From CAILZL01 sp049840395 (GTDB taxonomy: Bacteria > Pseudomonadota > Gammaproteobacteria > Steroidobacterales > Steroidobacteraceae): a DNA stretch of 64,000 nucleotides. Location of the stretch: the NCBI GenBank assembly GCA_049840395.1, contig JASGLD010000008.1, forward strand, positions 62,001-126,000, in the 5' to 3' direction. Below, one piece after another: positions 8,118 to 16,710 of this stretch (within the stretch, counting starts at the first letter, position 1; each line of letters starts with the position of its first letter). The notes under the pieces are model-generated. The model was not told where the DNA came from and searched no databases. It saw nothing but the letters and a program-made list of their open reading frames with translations. Made by a program: the position numbers and the translations under genes.

Positions 8118-9569
8118 TTACTTTGCGCGCATCTCACGCTCATCCACAGCCGCGTGTTCCGCCGTGGCGTTAAACCACTGCAAGCGCTCATGCAGACGCG
8201 TCACTTCACCGACGATCAGCAGGGCCGGCGACTTTACCTCAGCCTGCGCCACCTGCTGCGCCAATGTGGCCACGGTGCCCAACACCACGCGTTGACCGGG
8301 GCGCGTGCCCTGCTCGATCACCGCCGCAGCGCGATCCGCAGGCAGACCATGTGACTGCAGCTGCTCCAAAATGCGCGGCAAGCCGGCCAGGCCCATGTAG
8401 AACACCGCAGTTTGCCCGGGTCGGGCCAAGGTTGACCAGTCCACCGGCGTATTGGCGGACTCATCGTTCTTGGCATGGCCGGTGGTGAAGCTGAGAATCT
8501 GCGCGTAGTCGCGATGCGTCAGCGGGATGCCCGCATACGCCGCGCAACCTGCTGCAGCACTGATACCCGGCACCACTTCAAAGCGGATGCCATGCTCGGC
8601 CAGCTTTTCCAACTCCTCGCCACCGCGGCCGAACACAAATGGATCGCCGCCTTTTAAACGACATACCCGCTTGCCCTGCTTGGCCAGGTCCACCAACAAT
8701 TGATTGATGTCTTCCTGTTCTACGTAGGCCTTGCCCGCAGCCTTGCCCACGTAGATGCGCTCGGCATCGCGACGCACCAGTTCCATCACTTCATTCGACA
8801 CCAGGCGGTCATAGACAACCACATCGGCGTTCTGCATCACTCGCAGTGCGCGAATGGTCAACAGACCGGGATCACCAGGGCCTGCGCCCACTAGCGCCAC
8901 TTCACCGAGTGGTTGCGCACGGCCGTCGCTCTGCTGCAATCCATCATCAATGGCCTGTTCGATACTTTGCTGCGCCTGCTGTTCGCGACCGGCCAGCACA
9001 TCCGCTGCGATATCACCGTCGAAAAATCTTTCCCAGAAGCGGCGCCGCGCATCGGCATTGCTGACCTGCTGCTTCACCTTGCCGCGCAAGGCACCGGACA
9101 AGCGAGCCAACTTACCTAATGACTCCGGCAACAGCGCCTCGATCTTCTCGCGCAGACGACGCGTCAGCACCGGCGCATCGCCGCTGCTGCCCACGGCTAC
9201 AATCACCGGTGAGCGATCGACAATGGCCGGCATGATGAAGCGCGACAGTTCGCGATCGTCCACCACATTCACCGGAATATGCCGCGCCTCAGCGCTGCGC
9301 GACACCCAGGCATTCACCGCCTGCACATCGGTGGCGGCGACGACCAAGCGCGCGCCTTCCAGATGTTCGGGACGAAATTCTTCGGGCACATGCTGCAGCT
9401 CACGACGTTCCAGCCGTTCCTGCAAAGCGGGACATAGCTGCGGCGCGATGATGGTGATCACCGCGCCAGCGCGTGCCAGCAGTAACGCCTTGCGTGCGGC
9501 CACTTCGCCGCCGCCGATCACCACCACCGGCTGACCGGTTATGCGCAGGAAGATGGGGAAGTAGTCCAT
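8118..9569 (-). CDS. cysG: Siroheme synthase CysG (uroporphyrinogen methyltransferase, dehydrogenase and ferrochelatase)
   Basis: This 483-residue protein has the full CysG layout. Residues about 1-210 form the precorrin-2 dehydrogenase/sirohydrochlorin ferrochelatase half, with NAD motif GGGEVAARKA at 19. Residues about 220-465 form the SAM-dependent uroporphyrinogen-III methyltransferase, with VGAGPGDPGLLT and LKGGDPFVFGRGGEE. It converts uroporphyrinogen III to siroheme, the cofactor of sulfite reductase, which explains its place between cysH and cysK. The length is normal and no key motif is missing. Confidence 0.96.
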   Translation of the reverse strand: MDYFPIFLRITGQPVVVIGGGEVAARKALLLARAGAVITIIAPQLCPALQERLERRELQHVPEEFRPEHLEGARLVVAATDVQAVNAWVSRSAEARHIPVNVVDDRELSRFIMPAIVDRSPVIVAVGSSGDAPVLTRRLREKIEALLPESLGKLARLSGALRGKVKQQVSNADARRRFWERFFDGDIAADVLAGREQQAQQSIEQAIDDGLQQSDGRAQPLGEVALVGAGPGDPGLLTIRALRVMQNADVVVYDRLVSNEVMELVRRDAERIYVGKAAGKAYVEQEDINQLLVDLAKQGKRVCRLKGGDPFVFGRGGEELEKLAEHGIRFEVVPGISAAAGCAAYAGIPLTHRDYAQILSFTTGHAKNDESANTPVDWSTLARPGQTAVFYMGLAGLPRILEQLQSHGLPADRAAAVIEQGTRPGQRVVLGTVATLAQQVAQAEVKSPALLIVGEVTRLHERLQWFNATAEHAAVDEREMRAK

Positions 9570-9610
9570 GACTTAGGCGGCCATCGCCATTGATGCAACA
9601 GCGTGAAGCT

Positions 9611-9703
9611 GCCCCCATCCTGTCCTTCCCCCGTAAACGGGGGAAGGGACGCTCGGCTCCTCAGTTCCCTCCCCCGCAAGCGGGGGAGGGTTAGGGTGGA
9701 GGC
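9611..9703. repeat. Family A REP-like element, two-hairpin form (copy 2)
   Basis: It has the same two-hairpin structure as 5734-5839. The left arm is GCCCCCATCCT, the cores are CCCCCGTAAACGGGGG and CCCCCGCAAGCGGGGG, and the right arm ends AGGGTGGAGGC. It fills most of the 158-nt space between cysH and cysG and would form hairpins in a shared mRNA. Confidence 0.85.
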
Positions 9704-9727
9704 AGAAGCAAACACAGAAGCCAGACA

Positions 9728-10468
9728 TCAGCTTTCCACACTCTGCTTTTCCAGCTTGATCGGAATGACCTTGCTGCGTGGTTGCAGGCCGCATTCGCGA
9801 CTCTCGGGATTTTCCCACCACCAGCGACCGGAACGCGGATCGGCGCCCGGCTCCACGGCGCGGGTGCAAGGGGCGCAGCCGATGCTGGGATAACCTTGAT
9901 CGTGCAACACGTTGTATGGCAGCGCCTTGGCATGCACATAGTCGTGAATATCCTGCTCGGTCCAGTCGAGAATGGGACTGACCTTCCACATGCTGTAGCG
10001 CTCATCCCAGTCGATGGGCTGGCTCTTGGCGCGCTCAGCGGTCTGCTCCTTGCGCACGCCGGTCACCCAGGCCTTGTGCCCTTGAATGGCGCGCATGAAG
10101 GGCTCGACCTTGCGCACATAGCAGCAGCCCTGGCGTTCGGCCAAGCCCGCATAAAAGCCATTGATACCGTTGTCGTGCACGTATTTTTCAACCGACTCGG
10201 CATTGGGATAGAACACCGCAATGCGCTGCTTGTAACGGCGTTCAACGCGATCCAGCAGGTCGAGTGTCTCGGGCGGCAGGCGGCCGGTATCCAGCGTGAA
10301 TACCGAAATTTCCGGGGCGAAGCTGAAGATCAGATCCATCAGCACGATGGCCTCTATCCCTAAGCTGGTCGAGTACACCACATCGCCATAGTCGGCCACG
10401 GCCTTCTGCAGCAGCAGGGCCGAATCGCGTTGCAAGGCTTGCAGACGGGGTGACAGTTCAGTGCTCAT
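9728..10468 (-). CDS. cysH: Adenylyl-sulfate (APS/PAPS) reductase, iron-sulfur type
   Basis: This 246-residue cytosolic enzyme reduces activated sulfate to sulfite with thioredoxin. The PP-loop-like region YSTSLGIEA is at about 32 and LDTGRLPPET is present. The catalytic Cys lies in the C-terminal ECGL motif. Two cysteine pairs, GCC near 113 and CAPC near 198, are the ligands of the [4Fe-4S] cluster. They mark the APS-reducing subtype rather than the cluster-free E. coli PAPS reductase. The ATG at 10468 is supported by family length. It is the first gene of the sulfate-assimilation unit; no cysD, cysN or sulfite reductase gene is in the window. Confidence 0.94.
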   Translation of the reverse strand: MSTELSPRLQALQRDSALLLQKAVADYGDVVYSTSLGIEAIVLMDLIFSFAPEISVFTLDTGRLPPETLDLLDRVERRYKQRIAVFYPNAESVEKYVHDNGINGFYAGLAERQGCCYVRKVEPFMRAIQGHKAWVTGVRKEQTAERAKSQPIDWDERYSMWKVSPILDWTEQDIHDYVHAKALPYNVLHDQGYPSIGCAPCTRAVEPGADPRSGRWWWENPESRECGLQPRSKVIPIKLEKQSVES

Positions 10469-10498
10469 GGTCAGCGGTAATAACCTGTAAAAAATAAA

Positions 10499-10530
10499 GG
10501 GGGCTCAGGACTGACAGGCAGCCCACCCCC
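10499..10530. promoter_or_regulatory. Hairpin in the cysH leader
   Basis: GGGGGCT pairs with AGCCCACCCCC (one bulged base) across a 14-nt loop, about 30 nt upstream of the cysH start. It could act as a leader structure or a processing/termination signal. No known riboswitch was recognised. Confidence 0.35.
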
Positions 10531-10719
10531 TAGCATGTCGAGCACTGTAGCCAACCCAGCACTTCCGGAAAAAGACTGTTTCGTTCTCACCAGATGCGGG
10601 GGCGTTATACGAATAACCTCGCGCCCCAAAAGCGACAGACGACCGGCCATTTCTGGACGACTTTCGGCACAATGGCAGCCTGCAGAGGCCGTTTGCCGGC
10701 CTAACCCTATGGAATCACC

Positions 10720-11292
10720 ATGCCCGCCTCACTCGCCCTGCTCGCCTGGTCGCTGCTACCCACCGCCGCGGCGGCGGGCCTTAGTAACGACGCCTGCGCC
10801 TCGCTGGTGCCACCGGCACTGGCGGCACGGGTGACTGCCGATTTTTCGGCCTACCAGTTACCCAGTAGTGACGATGCCGGCGAAGGACGCAATGCCGCAC
10901 TCAATGCCTCCGGCAGTTGGCCCTGCCCCTTCGTTGTGTTGGGCGACTTCGATGGCAACGGCACACTGGATCGGGCGCTGCTGCTCAAATCTCGCCAAGG
11001 CGGCAATGCCGGCAATCCCCGCCTGATCGGCGCGCTGAACAACAATGGCCAGTGGCAGGTCACGCTGAGTGAGGACTGGCCGCTGGCGCTGGGCGATAGC
11101 GAACTCGTCCCCAAGGAAGCCGGCTTCTATCAACGCGAAGAAGCGATCAAGCAGCCGGTGGAACAGCTGGATCAATTGGCCAGTCTACAAACGGACTACG
11201 CAAGCTTTACCGCCGGCAAAATGGGCGGGCAGTTCGCCATCTATGCACTGGTCAACGGCAAGTGGCAGAAGCTGACACTGAACGAACAGTAG
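10720..11292 (+). CDS. Secreted protein of unknown function with a DxDGNG motif
   Basis: This is a 190-residue protein with an N-terminal signal peptide (MPASLALLAWSLLPTAAAAG). The mature part contains two cysteines that could pair (NDACASL and WPCPFV) and a GDFDGNGTLDRALLL segment. That segment is like the calcium-binding or FG-GAP-type loops of secreted beta proteins. The rest is not recognised. Codon use and the length of the open frame support a real gene. It is divergent from cysH and no function can be inferred from neighbours. Confidence 0.75.
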   Translation: MPASLALLAWSLLPTAAAAGLSNDACASLVPPALAARVTADFSAYQLPSSDDAGEGRNAALNASGSWPCPFVVLGDFDGNGTLDRALLLKSRQGGNAGNPRLIGALNNNGQWQVTLSEDWPLALGDSELVPKEAGFYQREEAIKQPVEQLDQLASLQTDYASFTAGKMGGQFAIYALVNGKWQKLTLNEQ

Positions 11293-11428
11293 TGAGCGGT
11301 ACTTCGACCGCTTTACTGAAATTGTCGACAAGTCCTGGCTAATGTCTAAATTCGAGGCAACGCGAACTGTGAAGTAAAGCGTCCATGCACCAGCTCGACA
11401 AACACTGAACGACCATGAACCCAGCAAA

Positions 11429-11458
11429 GTTAAATTTCTTCAGGTTAAATTTCTTCAG
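11429..11458. repeat. Two perfect tandem copies of a 15-bp unit
   Basis: GTTAAATTTCTTCAG occurs twice head to tail in the intergenic space before the glycosyltransferase gene, about 84 nt upstream of its start. It may be a slippage product or a tandem operator. Nothing else is recognisable between 11293 and 11541. Confidence 0.8.
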
Positions 11459-11541
11459 GCCGCTTTATTTATCGGCATCGCTCGCTACCATGCACGCACA
11501 AAGCGCGGCATAAGCGCTACCAGCCAGAACACTCGCCAGAA

Positions 11542-13269
11542 ATGAATTCGGATACCAAGCATATCGCTGCATCAGCAAGCCGCGCGCTACTGCGCAAACC
11601 CGCTTTGCTGATTGGTCTGCTGATCCTGACCGCCTGTGCACTGGTCGCCTCCACCTATCGTTATTTCAGCGTCACCTGGGATGAGCCGGAGCATCTGGCC
11701 GCCGGCATGCAATTGCTGGATCGCGACGTTTATATCTACGACGTCCAGCATCCGCCCATTGCACGACTGGCCATGGCATTGGGCCCCTATCTGGCCGGAG
11801 CGCGAGCTTTCGACGAACCCGGCCCCAGCGGCGAGCAAGCCGGTCGCGATCTGTTTTACAAAACCGGTCACTACGAACTGTATTTGACGCTGGCGCGCCT
11901 CGGCATGCTGCCGTTTCTGGCTATCTTGTTGTGGTCCACCTGGGCATGGGCGCGTCGACAATTTGGTGTGGGCACCGCTGCGCTGGCCACTGTTCTGTTG
12001 ATCGCCACACCGCCCATCATGGGTCACGCGGGTTTTGCGGCGCTGGATATACCGGGCGCCGCCACCTGTACGCTGGCGTTCTACTGCCTGCTGCGTTGGT
12101 ACGAGACGGCCACCTGGAAATTCGCGCTGGCCACCGGCATCGCCTCCGGCCTGGCCATTGCTTCCAAATTATCCGGCCTGCCCTTTATCGCCCTTGTCGG
12201 TCTGTCATGGCTGCCATTCTGGTGGCGCAGTCGTATGCAAGCCGCAAGCATCACAGCACCCACCACTGCCACACGCTGGCTGGGACAGGTGGGCGCCATC
12301 CTGTTCGTGGCCTTGTTGTGTGTGGTGTTCTCTTACAGCTTTGAGTTTCGTTACACCGTCACCGACCAGTATCCCTACAACACGGCATGGAGTTATCTGT
12401 TCGGTCGCACGGGTACTGCACACAATATTGCCCACGCCATTGCGCACGCCATTCCACTACCCACCGGCATGGAACGTTTCGTATGGAGCCTGGAAGCGTT
12501 GATCAAGCACAACGATGAAGGCCATCTGTCTTACCTACTGGGTGAATTCAATAAGAACGGCTTCCGTGAATTCTATGTAGTGGCGCTGGCCGTGAAGACG
12601 CCGATTACCCTGCTGCTGCTAGGCATCGCGGGTTTGATCCTGTTGGCGATCAAAGCCAGACGCGAAAACAATTGGACTATCGCCGCGCCCACAATTGCCT
12701 TTGTCGTATTACTGGCCTTCTGCAGTTTCTACAGTCATATCAACATCGGCCTGCGTCATGTTTTCGTACTGTATCCCTTGTTATGCATCGCAGCCGCAGC
12801 GTTTACCGTGACGCTATGGCAGCGCGCCAGTCACTTTGTTGAGCAACGCGTGGTACGCGCAGCCTTGGTATTGTTGATTGGCTGGCAGGTCAGTTTGTTA
12901 TACAGCGCCTACCCCGACTATCTGCCTTACTTCAATTTCACCGCCGGCGATCATCCGGAACACATTCTGATCGACTCCGATCTCGATTGGGGGCAGGACA
13001 TCGAGCGCCTGCAGAAGCGCTTGATGGAACTTAAAGTCACCAAGTTCGGCTTCGTCTATCGAGGCACCATCGACGTGATCGGCGAACGCCTGCCGGGCGT
13101 ATGGATGGCGCAGCCGTTTCAACCCGCCACCGGCTGGGTGGCCGCCAGCATCTACGCACGCGACACGGTGTCGCAGGGCGAAGCTTTCAAGTGGTTGCAG
13201 CAGTACACGCCGCGCGAACGCATCGGCAAGTCCATTGATTTGTATTACATCCCTGAGCCCGCAAACTAA
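11542..13269 (+). CDS. GT39-like membrane glycosyltransferase (ArnT/PMT fold, GT-C)
   Basis: This is a 575-residue polytopic inner-membrane protein. After a first membrane helix (about 20-40) comes the acidic first loop TWDEPEHLAAG (about 49-59), whose Asp-Glu pair is the usual catalytic or metal site of GT-C enzymes. QHPPIARL follows, as in the ArnT/PMT/GT39 group. Eight or more further membrane helices run to about 460, followed by a soluble periplasmic C-terminal domain with DSDLDWGQD. Members use polyprenyl-phosphate sugars to glycosylate lipids or proteins. The substrate cannot be told from context, and the gene stands alone between repeats. Confidence 0.85.
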   Translation: MNSDTKHIAASASRALLRKPALLIGLLILTACALVASTYRYFSVTWDEPEHLAAGMQLLDRDVYIYDVQHPPIARLAMALGPYLAGARAFDEPGPSGEQAGRDLFYKTGHYELYLTLARLGMLPFLAILLWSTWAWARRQFGVGTAALATVLLIATPPIMGHAGFAALDIPGAATCTLAFYCLLRWYETATWKFALATGIASGLAIASKLSGLPFIALVGLSWLPFWWRSRMQAASITAPTTATRWLGQVGAILFVALLCVVFSYSFEFRYTVTDQYPYNTAWSYLFGRTGTAHNIAHAIAHAIPLPTGMERFVWSLEALIKHNDEGHLSYLLGEFNKNGFREFYVVALAVKTPITLLLLGIAGLILLAIKARRENNWTIAAPTIAFVVLLAFCSFYSHINIGLRHVFVLYPLLCIAAAAFTVTLWQRASHFVEQRVVRAALVLLIGWQVSLLYSAYPDYLPYFNFTAGDHPEHILIDSDLDWGQDIERLQKRLMELKVTKFGFVYRGTIDVIGERLPGVWMAQPFQPATGWVAASIYARDTVSQGEAFKWLQQYTPRERIGKSIDLYYIPEPAN

Positions 13270-13290
13270 TTTGGAAAAATTCGACAATGT

Positions 13291-13350
13291 TGTAGGTCGG
13301 GTTTTATACCCGACTCCGATGTAAGAGTCGGGTATAAAACCCGACCTACA
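13291..13350. repeat. Family B inverted repeat (copy 1)
   Basis: Two perfectly complementary 26-bp arms beginning TGTAGGTCGGGTTTTATACC surround an 8-nt centre. The element lies 21 nt after the glycosyltransferase stop. A related copy is at 14408-14468. It may also act as a bidirectional terminator or mRNA stabiliser. Confidence 0.9.
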
Positions 13351-13491
13351 CGGGGAATTTCGCTCCCGCAACGCTTTACCAAACCCACCCGCTGACAAGA
13401 ATCGCAAAGCGGCTTGTCTTGGTTTCTATTCGGCCTATATTCCTGCGGCCAAGATTAAAAATAACTCTCGACATCCGTATCAGGAGGCATC

Positions 13492-14253
13492 ATGAAACCC
13501 TTTATTCGCAACTGTGTCGCCGCCGCCATGCTGGCCGGCACCGTCCTTGCACCCGCCGTCATGGCGCAAAGCGCCGGCAGCATTTCCACACCCGAAGAGC
13601 ATGTGCTGCGCGGCTTCTTCGATCGTCAATCAGCCGCCATTCCTGCCGACAAGCTGGCGCTGACCAAGGGCAGCACACCCGAAGTGCGCGCCTTTGCACA
13701 GAGCGAACTGGACATGTACCAGAAGCTCGGTGACGGCATGGCCAAGCTGTACGATCAATTCAAGCTGGCCAATCGCGACAACCCCACCCAGGAATATCGC
13801 CCGCTGGCTGAAGGTCAATCACGCGGCGTCACTTCGCTAGGCCCGAAGGACACCTGGACCAAGGTCGGGGTGCTGGAAACTCTCCAGGACAACAGCGGCA
13901 AGGTCACCGGCTATGGCGCAGGCGGCTACAGCATCGAAGATCTGAAGAAACTCGACGGCGTGGCCTTCGACAAGCAGTACTTCCTGTTGGTGTTCTACGG
14001 CCAGCAAGCCATGCTGCGTCACGCCACCGACGAACTGTTGTTCGATCAACGCAACCCAGCGATGGAAGCCTACGCACGCGATGCCATCAAACTCATCAGT
14101 GCCCAAGCCAAGAAAGCCGACGATCTATATCGCGGCCAGGCAGGCGGCATGGCTGCGGGTGGTGCCGGCGGTATGGCCGCAGGCGGCGCACCGGGTGGTA
14201 TGGCTGCGGGCGGCGCACCTGGCGCGGCACCTGCAGGCGCACCAGCGAAGTAA
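13492..14253 (+). CDS. Secreted DUF4142-like (ferritin-like) protein with Gly/Ala/Met/Pro-rich tail
   Basis: This is a 253-residue protein with a clear signal peptide ending AVMAQS (cleavage near residue 26). The body (about 30-220) is helical, with spaced EEHVLRGFFDRQSA, AFAQSELDMYQK and QAMLRHATDELL segments resembling the DUF4142 ferritin-like family. The last 35 residues are low-complexity repeats of GGMAAGGAP and end GAPAK. The ribosome site TCAGGAGG is 5-6 nt before the ATG. It is probably periplasmic. The function is unknown; DUF4142 proteins are often linked to envelope stress. Confidence 0.8.
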   Translation: MKPFIRNCVAAAMLAGTVLAPAVMAQSAGSISTPEEHVLRGFFDRQSAAIPADKLALTKGSTPEVRAFAQSELDMYQKLGDGMAKLYDQFKLANRDNPTQEYRPLAEGQSRGVTSLGPKDTWTKVGVLETLQDNSGKVTGYGAGGYSIEDLKKLDGVAFDKQYFLLVFYGQQAMLRHATDELLFDQRNPAMEAYARDAIKLISAQAKKADDLYRGQAGGMAAGGAGGMAAGGAPGGMAAGGAPGAAPAGAPAK

Positions 14254-14269
14254 TTGATAAAGAAAGCAA

Positions 14270-14296
14270 CTCTCCCTTCGCTGCTGGAAGGGAGAG
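14270..14296 (+). terminator. Hairpin after the DUF4142-like gene
   Basis: A perfect 10-bp stem CTCTCCCTTC / GAAGGGAGAG with a 7-nt loop starts 17 nt after the stop codon. There is no T run, so termination may be weak or Rho-assisted. Confidence 0.55.
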
Positions 14297-14407
14297 AAAG
14301 CGAGCTGATAGGTTTGTTGGCCGGGCTATAACGGCCTTTCACATGCGCTGATCGGTGCTGACAATCAAGGCAAAGCAAACTGCGCTTATTGAAAGTAAAC
14401 CCATTCT

Positions 14408-14468
14408 TGTAGGTCGGGTTTTACACCCGACTTCCGACGCAGAAGTCAGGTGTAAAACCCGACATACA
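14408..14468. repeat. Family B inverted repeat (copy 2)
   Basis: It carries the same arms as 13291-13350 (TGTAGGTCGGGTTTTACACC and an imperfect complement). It sits 17 nt beyond the stop codon of the Tgt-MnmD fusion gene, which is read from the other side. The arms have diverged at two positions, one of them CATACA for CCTACA. Confidence 0.88.
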
Positions 14469-14485
14469 ACAGAGCGCCATTAGTT

Positions 14486-16558
14486 CTAGACAGGCGCAAT
14501 TGAACCGACGGCCGGCTGATGCTCACTTGGCCGCGCCTCATCGCGACGAAACTGCGGATGCGCCATCACCGCTTCGCGCCACGATGCATCGTTAGCTTCC
14601 ACACCGAGCGGCGCTTGCGCATCGCTGCGATGCCAACGTCCCAACCATTCCGCTCCCAGCAGCTCATGCGAGTGACCGTTTAGTGCCGCCGCGCGCGACA
14701 AACCAATCGTCGTTTCCTGCTTCGGCCCTGTAGCACGACCTTTCGCCACATAGAACCCAGCCGCAAGCATGGCGGCACGCACCGCAGTGGAATAGGTGTA
14801 AGTGAATAGCTCGGTGGCACGATCGCCACATACGGCATGCAGTTCGCGAAACGCCGCCAGCGTCCACAGATCGCTATCCGTTTTAAATGAGAATGGATCG
14901 AAAAACACGATATCGGGTGATGGCGCAGTGAACTTGGTGACTGCAAAGTCTCCCGGCAGCAGCAACCATTCGATGGTTCCACACTTACTGATCCATTGAT
15001 TGCTGGCAAGTAACTGTCCAGGCGCCGCGTGTTTAAGATGTCTGAACAAGTGACGATGCCGCAGCGCCAGCTGCAGCGAATCCAGATCGTTTTCAAAGCT
15101 GATCAGCCGTATGGATCTGAGACGTTGTGCAGGTGCCAGTGCCTCGCAGGCCTGAATGGTCGCCATGGCATTGGCAGCCGCGCCCAGCCCCACATCCCAC
15201 ACCACCAATGGCTCGCCACTGGTTTGCAATCGCTCTACCAGCCGCGACTGCTCCACATACAACGAGCGCGCCTCTTCGGCGGGATCGTTGACGGAATGCA
15301 TGACCTCGCCGGATTCCTTGTCGCGAATGCGGCCGATTGAATCGCGCACCACCACTTCATAACGACCCAGCTGCAGGCTCTCGGCAGCCTCGCGTTTCTC
15401 CCGCTCCACGCGCGCATAGCGAATCGACTGCATTCCATAACTATCGCGTGCATCCAGCACCTCACGTTGTGCGCGATAGAACTCGCCCCAGGTGCCTGCC
15501 AGAATGTGCGCGCGCATGGCACGTGTCAGCTGCATGTAGAAGTGAAGATTGTGCAAGCCCAGCAATTGCCAGCTCTGGCTCTCATGCACACGATTGAGGT
15601 GATACAGATAAGCAATCGAATAGGTTTTGCAGGTGTAGCAATTGCACTCAGCATCCAACGGACCATCGACATCTTTATAACGCGCACGACGTAAATCCAC
15701 GCGGCCCTTGCTGGTGAACGCCAAGCCTTGTTGCGCTAAAGAGGTGGGCAGAATGCAATCGAACATATCGACGCCGCGATGTACGGCTTCCAGCAAATCC
15801 AGCGGGGTACCGACACCCATCAAGTAACGTGGTCTATCCTGCGGCAGCAGCTCGGCCACCAAAGCCGTGCAGTCTTCACGCTCGCTGGCGTTTTCGCCCA
15901 CTGCCAAACCGCCGATGGCGTAACCATCGAAAGGCAGTTGCGTGATCGTGCGTGCGCTCTCAGTGCGAAGATCGTGATAACAAGCGCCCTGTACGATGCC
16001 GAACAGAGCTTGCGCACTATCGCCACGCGCATCGAGGCTGCGTTGCGCCCAGCGATGCGTCAACTCCATCGCCGCCCGTGCAACATCTTTGTCGACCGTG
16101 GAGGGAACGCATTGATCGAGCACCATCATGATGTCCGCGCCAATCGATTTCTGCGTGGCGATGCTGCGCTCGGGACTCAAGCACACCATCGTGCCGTCCA
16201 CATAACTTTTGAAGATCGCGCCCTCCTCCTGCATGTTGCGGCTCTCAGGCAGACAGAAAATCTGGAAGCCACCGGAATCGGTGAGCACCGAACGCGGCCA
16301 ATTCATGAAGCCATGAATGCCGCCGAACTTCTCGAAGATTTCCACGCCGGGGCGCAGCAACAGGTGATAGGTATTGGCCAGCATCACCTGCACACCGCTG
16401 CCGAGCAAATCTTCGCGACGCTGCGTACGCACAGCCGCATGCGTACCCACGGGCATAAAGGTGGGCGTCAATACTTCATTGTGCTGGGTGCGGAAACGCG
16501 TTGCCCGCGCCTGCGATCCGGCAGCGGTGGCTTCAAGTTGAAAATGCAGTCGGCTCAT
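14486..16558 (-). CDS. tgt: tRNA-guanine transglycosylase fused to an MnmD-type tRNA methyltransferase
   Basis: This 690-residue protein is far longer than a normal Tgt (about 375). Residues 1-395 are Tgt: general base Asp94 in TDSGG, FGIVQG at 186, nucleophile Asp267 in FDC, and the zinc site C305-x-C307-xx-C310 with His336. Residues about 395-650 are an MnmC/MnmD-like SAM methyltransferase. They show a VWDVGLGAAANA nucleotide loop at 453-464 and DPFSFKTDSDLWT at 554, the hallmark of the mnm5U34-forming family. One chain would thus carry out G34 base exchange and U34 methylation. The usual PTRNAR loop after FDC is changed to PTSLAQ (271-276), with both arginines lost. queA, yajC and secDF are not adjacent, so this may be a paralogue beside a housekeeping tgt elsewhere. 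The activity is therefore uncertain. Confidence 0.88.
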   Translation of the reverse strand: MSRLHFQLEATAAGSQARATRFRTQHNEVLTPTFMPVGTHAAVRTQRREDLLGSGVQVMLANTYHLLLRPGVEIFEKFGGIHGFMNWPRSVLTDSGGFQIFCLPESRNMQEEGAIFKSYVDGTMVCLSPERSIATQKSIGADIMMVLDQCVPSTVDKDVARAAMELTHRWAQRSLDARGDSAQALFGIVQGACYHDLRTESARTITQLPFDGYAIGGLAVGENASEREDCTALVAELLPQDRPRYLMGVGTPLDLLEAVHRGVDMFDCILPTSLAQQGLAFTSKGRVDLRRARYKDVDGPLDAECNCYTCKTYSIAYLYHLNRVHESQSWQLLGLHNLHFYMQLTRAMRAHILAGTWGEFYRAQREVLDARDSYGMQSIRYARVEREKREAAESLQLGRYEVVVRDSIGRIRDKESGEVMHSVNDPAEEARSLYVEQSRLVERLQTSGEPLVVWDVGLGAAANAMATIQACEALAPAQRLRSIRLISFENDLDSLQLALRHRHLFRHLKHAAPGQLLASNQWISKCGTIEWLLLPGDFAVTKFTAPSPDIVFFDPFSFKTDSDLWTLAAFRELHAVCGDRATELFTYTYSTAVRAAMLAAGFYVAKGRATGPKQETTIGLSRAAALNGHSHELLGAEWLGRWHRSDAQAPLGVEANDASWREAVMAHPQFRRDEARPSEHQPAVGSIAPV

Positions 16559-16710
16559 GGGGGAGCCTATCTACCGAGTTTTAGCGATGGGTTCAACTAA
16601 AAATGACCATCATCAAACTTTCATGAGAAAAGCCTTGCATCCGTAGTGCGACACAAAGCTCTCTCTCGACTTTGGTTTGGAACTGAGATTGGGTAACTCG
16701 TCAGTGCACC

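Noticed and set aside
10499..10530. A riboswitch in the cysH leader
   Set aside because: Only one simple hairpin is visible and nothing resembles a SAM or other known aptamer core.
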